DNA of 64,000 nucleotides from an uncultured Pelagibacteraceae bacterium. Lineage in GTDB: Bacteria; Pseudomonadota; Alphaproteobacteria; Pelagibacterales; Pelagibacteraceae. The stretch lies in assembly GCA_902605865.1 (NCBI GenBank), contig CACLEJ010000002.1, positions 1-64,000 of the forward strand, read 5' to 3'. The translations under genes were made by a program, and so were the position numbers. The stretch's first letter is position 1. Every line of letters starts with the position of its first letter. This document shows positions 63,229-64,000 of this stretch, piece by piece. The notes beneath the pieces are model-generated. The model saw only the letters and a list, made by a program, of their open reading frames with translations, had not been told where the DNA came from and did no database searches.

Positions 63229-64000
63229 TGACAGAAATAACATCTTTAAGCCTTTTTGAATTAATTAAAAATATTAAAGAAAAGAAAATATCATCAAATG
63301 AAGCCGCAAAATCTTTTGTTGATAGATCTGAAAAGTCAAAAAAACTAAATACATATGTAACTGAAAATTTTGAAAATTGTCTTAAACTTTCAAAAGAGTT
63401 TGATAACAAACCAAATTTTGATTTAAAACTTCCAGGTATTCCAATTGCTGTAAAAGATCTATTTTGTACAAATGAAGTAAGAACAACAGCTGGAAGCAAT
63501 ATCTTAAATAATTTTGTTCCCAGCTATGAATCTACTGTAACACAAAATATATGGAATGAAGGTGGTATTTTGCTCGGCAAACTTAATTGTGATGAATTTG
63601 CAATGGGCTCATCTAATGAAACAAGTTTTTTTGGTAATGTTCAAAACCCAATTGCAAAAGATTTAGTTCCAGGTGGATCATCAGGTGGTTCCTCATCGGC
63701 TTTAGCAGCTAATTTAACACCTGTAACGATAGGAACTGACACTGGTGGATCTATTAGGCAGCCAGCTTCCTTTACTGGAACTGTTGGTCTAAAACCCACT
63801 TATGGAAGCTGTTCAAGATATGGAATTGTTGCCTTTGCATCATCTCTAGATCAAGCAGGACCGATGAGCAAAGACGTCAAAGATAGCTCTATTCTTTTAG
63901 AAGTAATCTCATCATTTGATAAAAAAGACTCAACTTCAATAGATTTTAAAAGAAATAATTATTCATCAGAACTAACTAGAAATATCAAAGGTATAAAGAT
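63228..64000 (+). CDS. gatA: Aspartyl/glutamyl-tRNA amidotransferase subunit A (partial, runs off the right edge)
   Basis: ATG at 63228 reads MTEITSLSLFELIKNIKEKKISSNEAAKSF...GIPIAVKDLFCTNEVRTTAGSNIL...VPGGSSGGSSSALAANL, amidase signature. Confidence 0.94.
   Translation, partial: MTEITSLSLFELIKNIKEKKISSNEAAKSFVDRSEKSKKLNTYVTENFENCLKLSKEFDNKPNFDLKLPGIPIAVKDLFCTNEVRTTAGSNILNNFVPSYESTVTQNIWNEGGILLGKLNCDEFAMGSSNETSFFGNVQNPIAKDLVPGGSSGGSSSALAANLTPVTIGTDTGGSIRQPASFTGTVGLKPTYGSCSRYGIVAFASSLDQAGPMSKDVKDSSILLEVISSFDKKDSTSIDFKRNNYSSELTRNIKGIK

Overview
AT-rich (roughly 30% GC by eye), gene-dense alphaproteobacterial chromosome segment. Gene content and protein sequences look like the SAR11/Pelagibacterales lineage (inference, no search run). 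About 21-50 kb is a near-continuous core block: tRNA-Tyr/tRNA-Gly/tuf/tRNA-Trp/secE/nusG/rplKAJL/rpoBC/rpsLG/fusA, then the S10-spc-alpha ribosomal genes to rplQ. About 50-64 kb is housekeeping: rluC-like, lipB, mgtE, panC, galU, ugd, ridA, topA, plsY, a pyrC-like gene, pyrB, ruvX, gatC and gatA. The accessory content is mainly in the first 20 kb. (i) A symmetric locus of six exported proteins (1-6269) has two pairs of paralogs around a CsgG/FlgT-like protein and a partner of unknown function. (ii) A tripartite tricarboxylate transporter (TctC plus fused TctA-TctB) sits with two divergent phosphosulfolactate-synthase (ComA)-family enzymes and a beta-hydroxyacid dehydrogenase; a sulfonate-related role is a hypothesis. 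(iii) A DUF4956 / CotH-beta-helix / VTC-domain module. (iv) A ~1.6 kb segment bounded by tRNA-Thr and a 46-nt direct repeat of its 3' part, a tRNA-targeted insertion scar carrying small ORFs. Other points: a dihydroorotase-like protein lacking the metal-binding HxH motif, a secreted polysaccharide-lyase-like protein beside the ribosomal block, no rpmD between rpsE and rplO, and an intergenic terminator-like hairpin that abuts the tctA start codon. No CRISPR arrays, rRNAs, transposases or integrases were seen.
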